A stretch of 5,920 nt of DNA, taken from the NCBI GenBank assembly GCA_003577365.1, contig QEUY01000262.1:1-5920 (forward strand), written 5' to 3'. Below, in pieces: positions 5,651-5,920 of the stretch; position 1 is the stretch's first letter; every line of letters starts with the position of its first letter. The translations under genes and the position numbers were made by a program. The notes below the pieces were generated by a model, which had not been told where the DNA came from, searched no databases, and saw only the letters and a program-made list of their open reading frames with translations. This stretch comes from Chloroflexota bacterium. GTDB taxonomy: Bacteria > Chloroflexota > Anaerolineae > Caldilineales > Caldilineaceae.

Positions 5651-5920
5651 ATGTTGCCGGAGTTCGCCCTGCCCGACAAGATTTGCCAAGAGCGTGAGGC
5701 GGGGATCTTGCGTCTGCTGCAAGACCCGCCTCTGGTGGATCGGCTGGATCTGCCGGCGAACTTCGGCCTGCTGGCAGCGGCAGGGATGGCGGACAATCCA
5801 ACTGGACACAAACCGCGGAGACCATTGGGGGCGCTATCGAGAGTCCATCTACGCTGGGAGCATACTTCGGCTGGCCGAGGCGTATGGCGTGGCATCGCCT
5901 CCAATGCTCGCCGCATACAT
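5651..5920 (+). CDS. Unrecognised protein, 3' end outside window, probable frameshift near 5800-5820
   Basis: The frame from the ATG at 5651 stays open to the window end (90 codons) and reads naturally at first: MLPEFALPDKICQEREAGIL, then LDLPANFGLLAAAGMADNPTG up to about codon 52. After that it turns into an Arg-rich, unlikely stretch. In the next frame (+1), bases 5805-5919 instead give a natural sequence: RGDHWGRYRESIYAGSIL followed by RLAEAYGVASPPMLAAY. The simplest reading is one gene with a single-base indel between about 5795 and 5820, either a sequencing or assembly error or a real mutation. I do not recognise the family. A good GAGGA lies 8 nt upstream, and the Ldh2-family gene ends 24 nt before the start, so a shared operon and a linked metabolic role are plausible. 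Confidence 0.55.
   Translation, partial: MLPEFALPDKICQEREAGILRLLQDPPLVDRLDLPANFGLLAAAGMADNPTGHKPRRPLGALSRVHLRWEHTSAGRGVWRGIASNARRIH

Overview
This is a GC-rich bacterial chromosomal window carrying seven genes, two of them cut by the window edges. The lineage cannot be proved from 5.9 kb. The UvsE-type UV endonuclease, the divergent long GrpE-like protein and the CGCAAAG / GTAGGGAGTAGG intergenic palindrome together resemble Chloroflexota (Anaerolineae or Caldilineae-like) genomes. That placement is inference from remembered patterns, not a search.

Layout from left to right. At 1-396 (+) is the C-terminal part of a UV damage endonuclease (UvsE/UvdE). At 394-577 is a nested palindromic repeat filling the gap between two convergent genes; its outermost arms carry the TAA stop codons of both. 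At 575-1471 (-) is a metallo-beta-lactamase-fold hydrolase with a complete dinuclear metal site. At 1472-1683 is a divergent promoter region: a good sigma70-type promoter for the rightward genes, an extended -10 promoter for the leftward gene, and a 10-bp direct repeat. At 1684-2808 (+) is a HAD-family hydrolase with an unusual N-terminal extension, overlapping by ATGA a Nudix hydrolase at 2805-3302 (+). At 3390-4475 (+) is a long coiled-coil GrpE-like protein. After a 137-bp gap comes an Ldh2-family NAD(P)-dependent dehydrogenase (4613-5626, +), followed closely by an unrecognised gene that runs off the right edge (5651 onward) and seems to contain a frameshift.

How the genes may work together. 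HAD and Nudix are almost certainly one translationally coupled unit and may clean up or recycle phosphorylated metabolites or nucleotides. The GrpE-like gene follows 87 bp later on the same strand and could be co-transcribed. The dehydrogenase has its own strong Shine-Dalgarno and is probably read with the following gene. No RNA genes, CRISPR arrays, transposase genes or phage genes are visible. The window is mostly ordinary. The features most worth a second look are the convergent-gene palindrome, the atypical GrpE, the HAD with altered motif II, and the apparent frameshift at the right edge.
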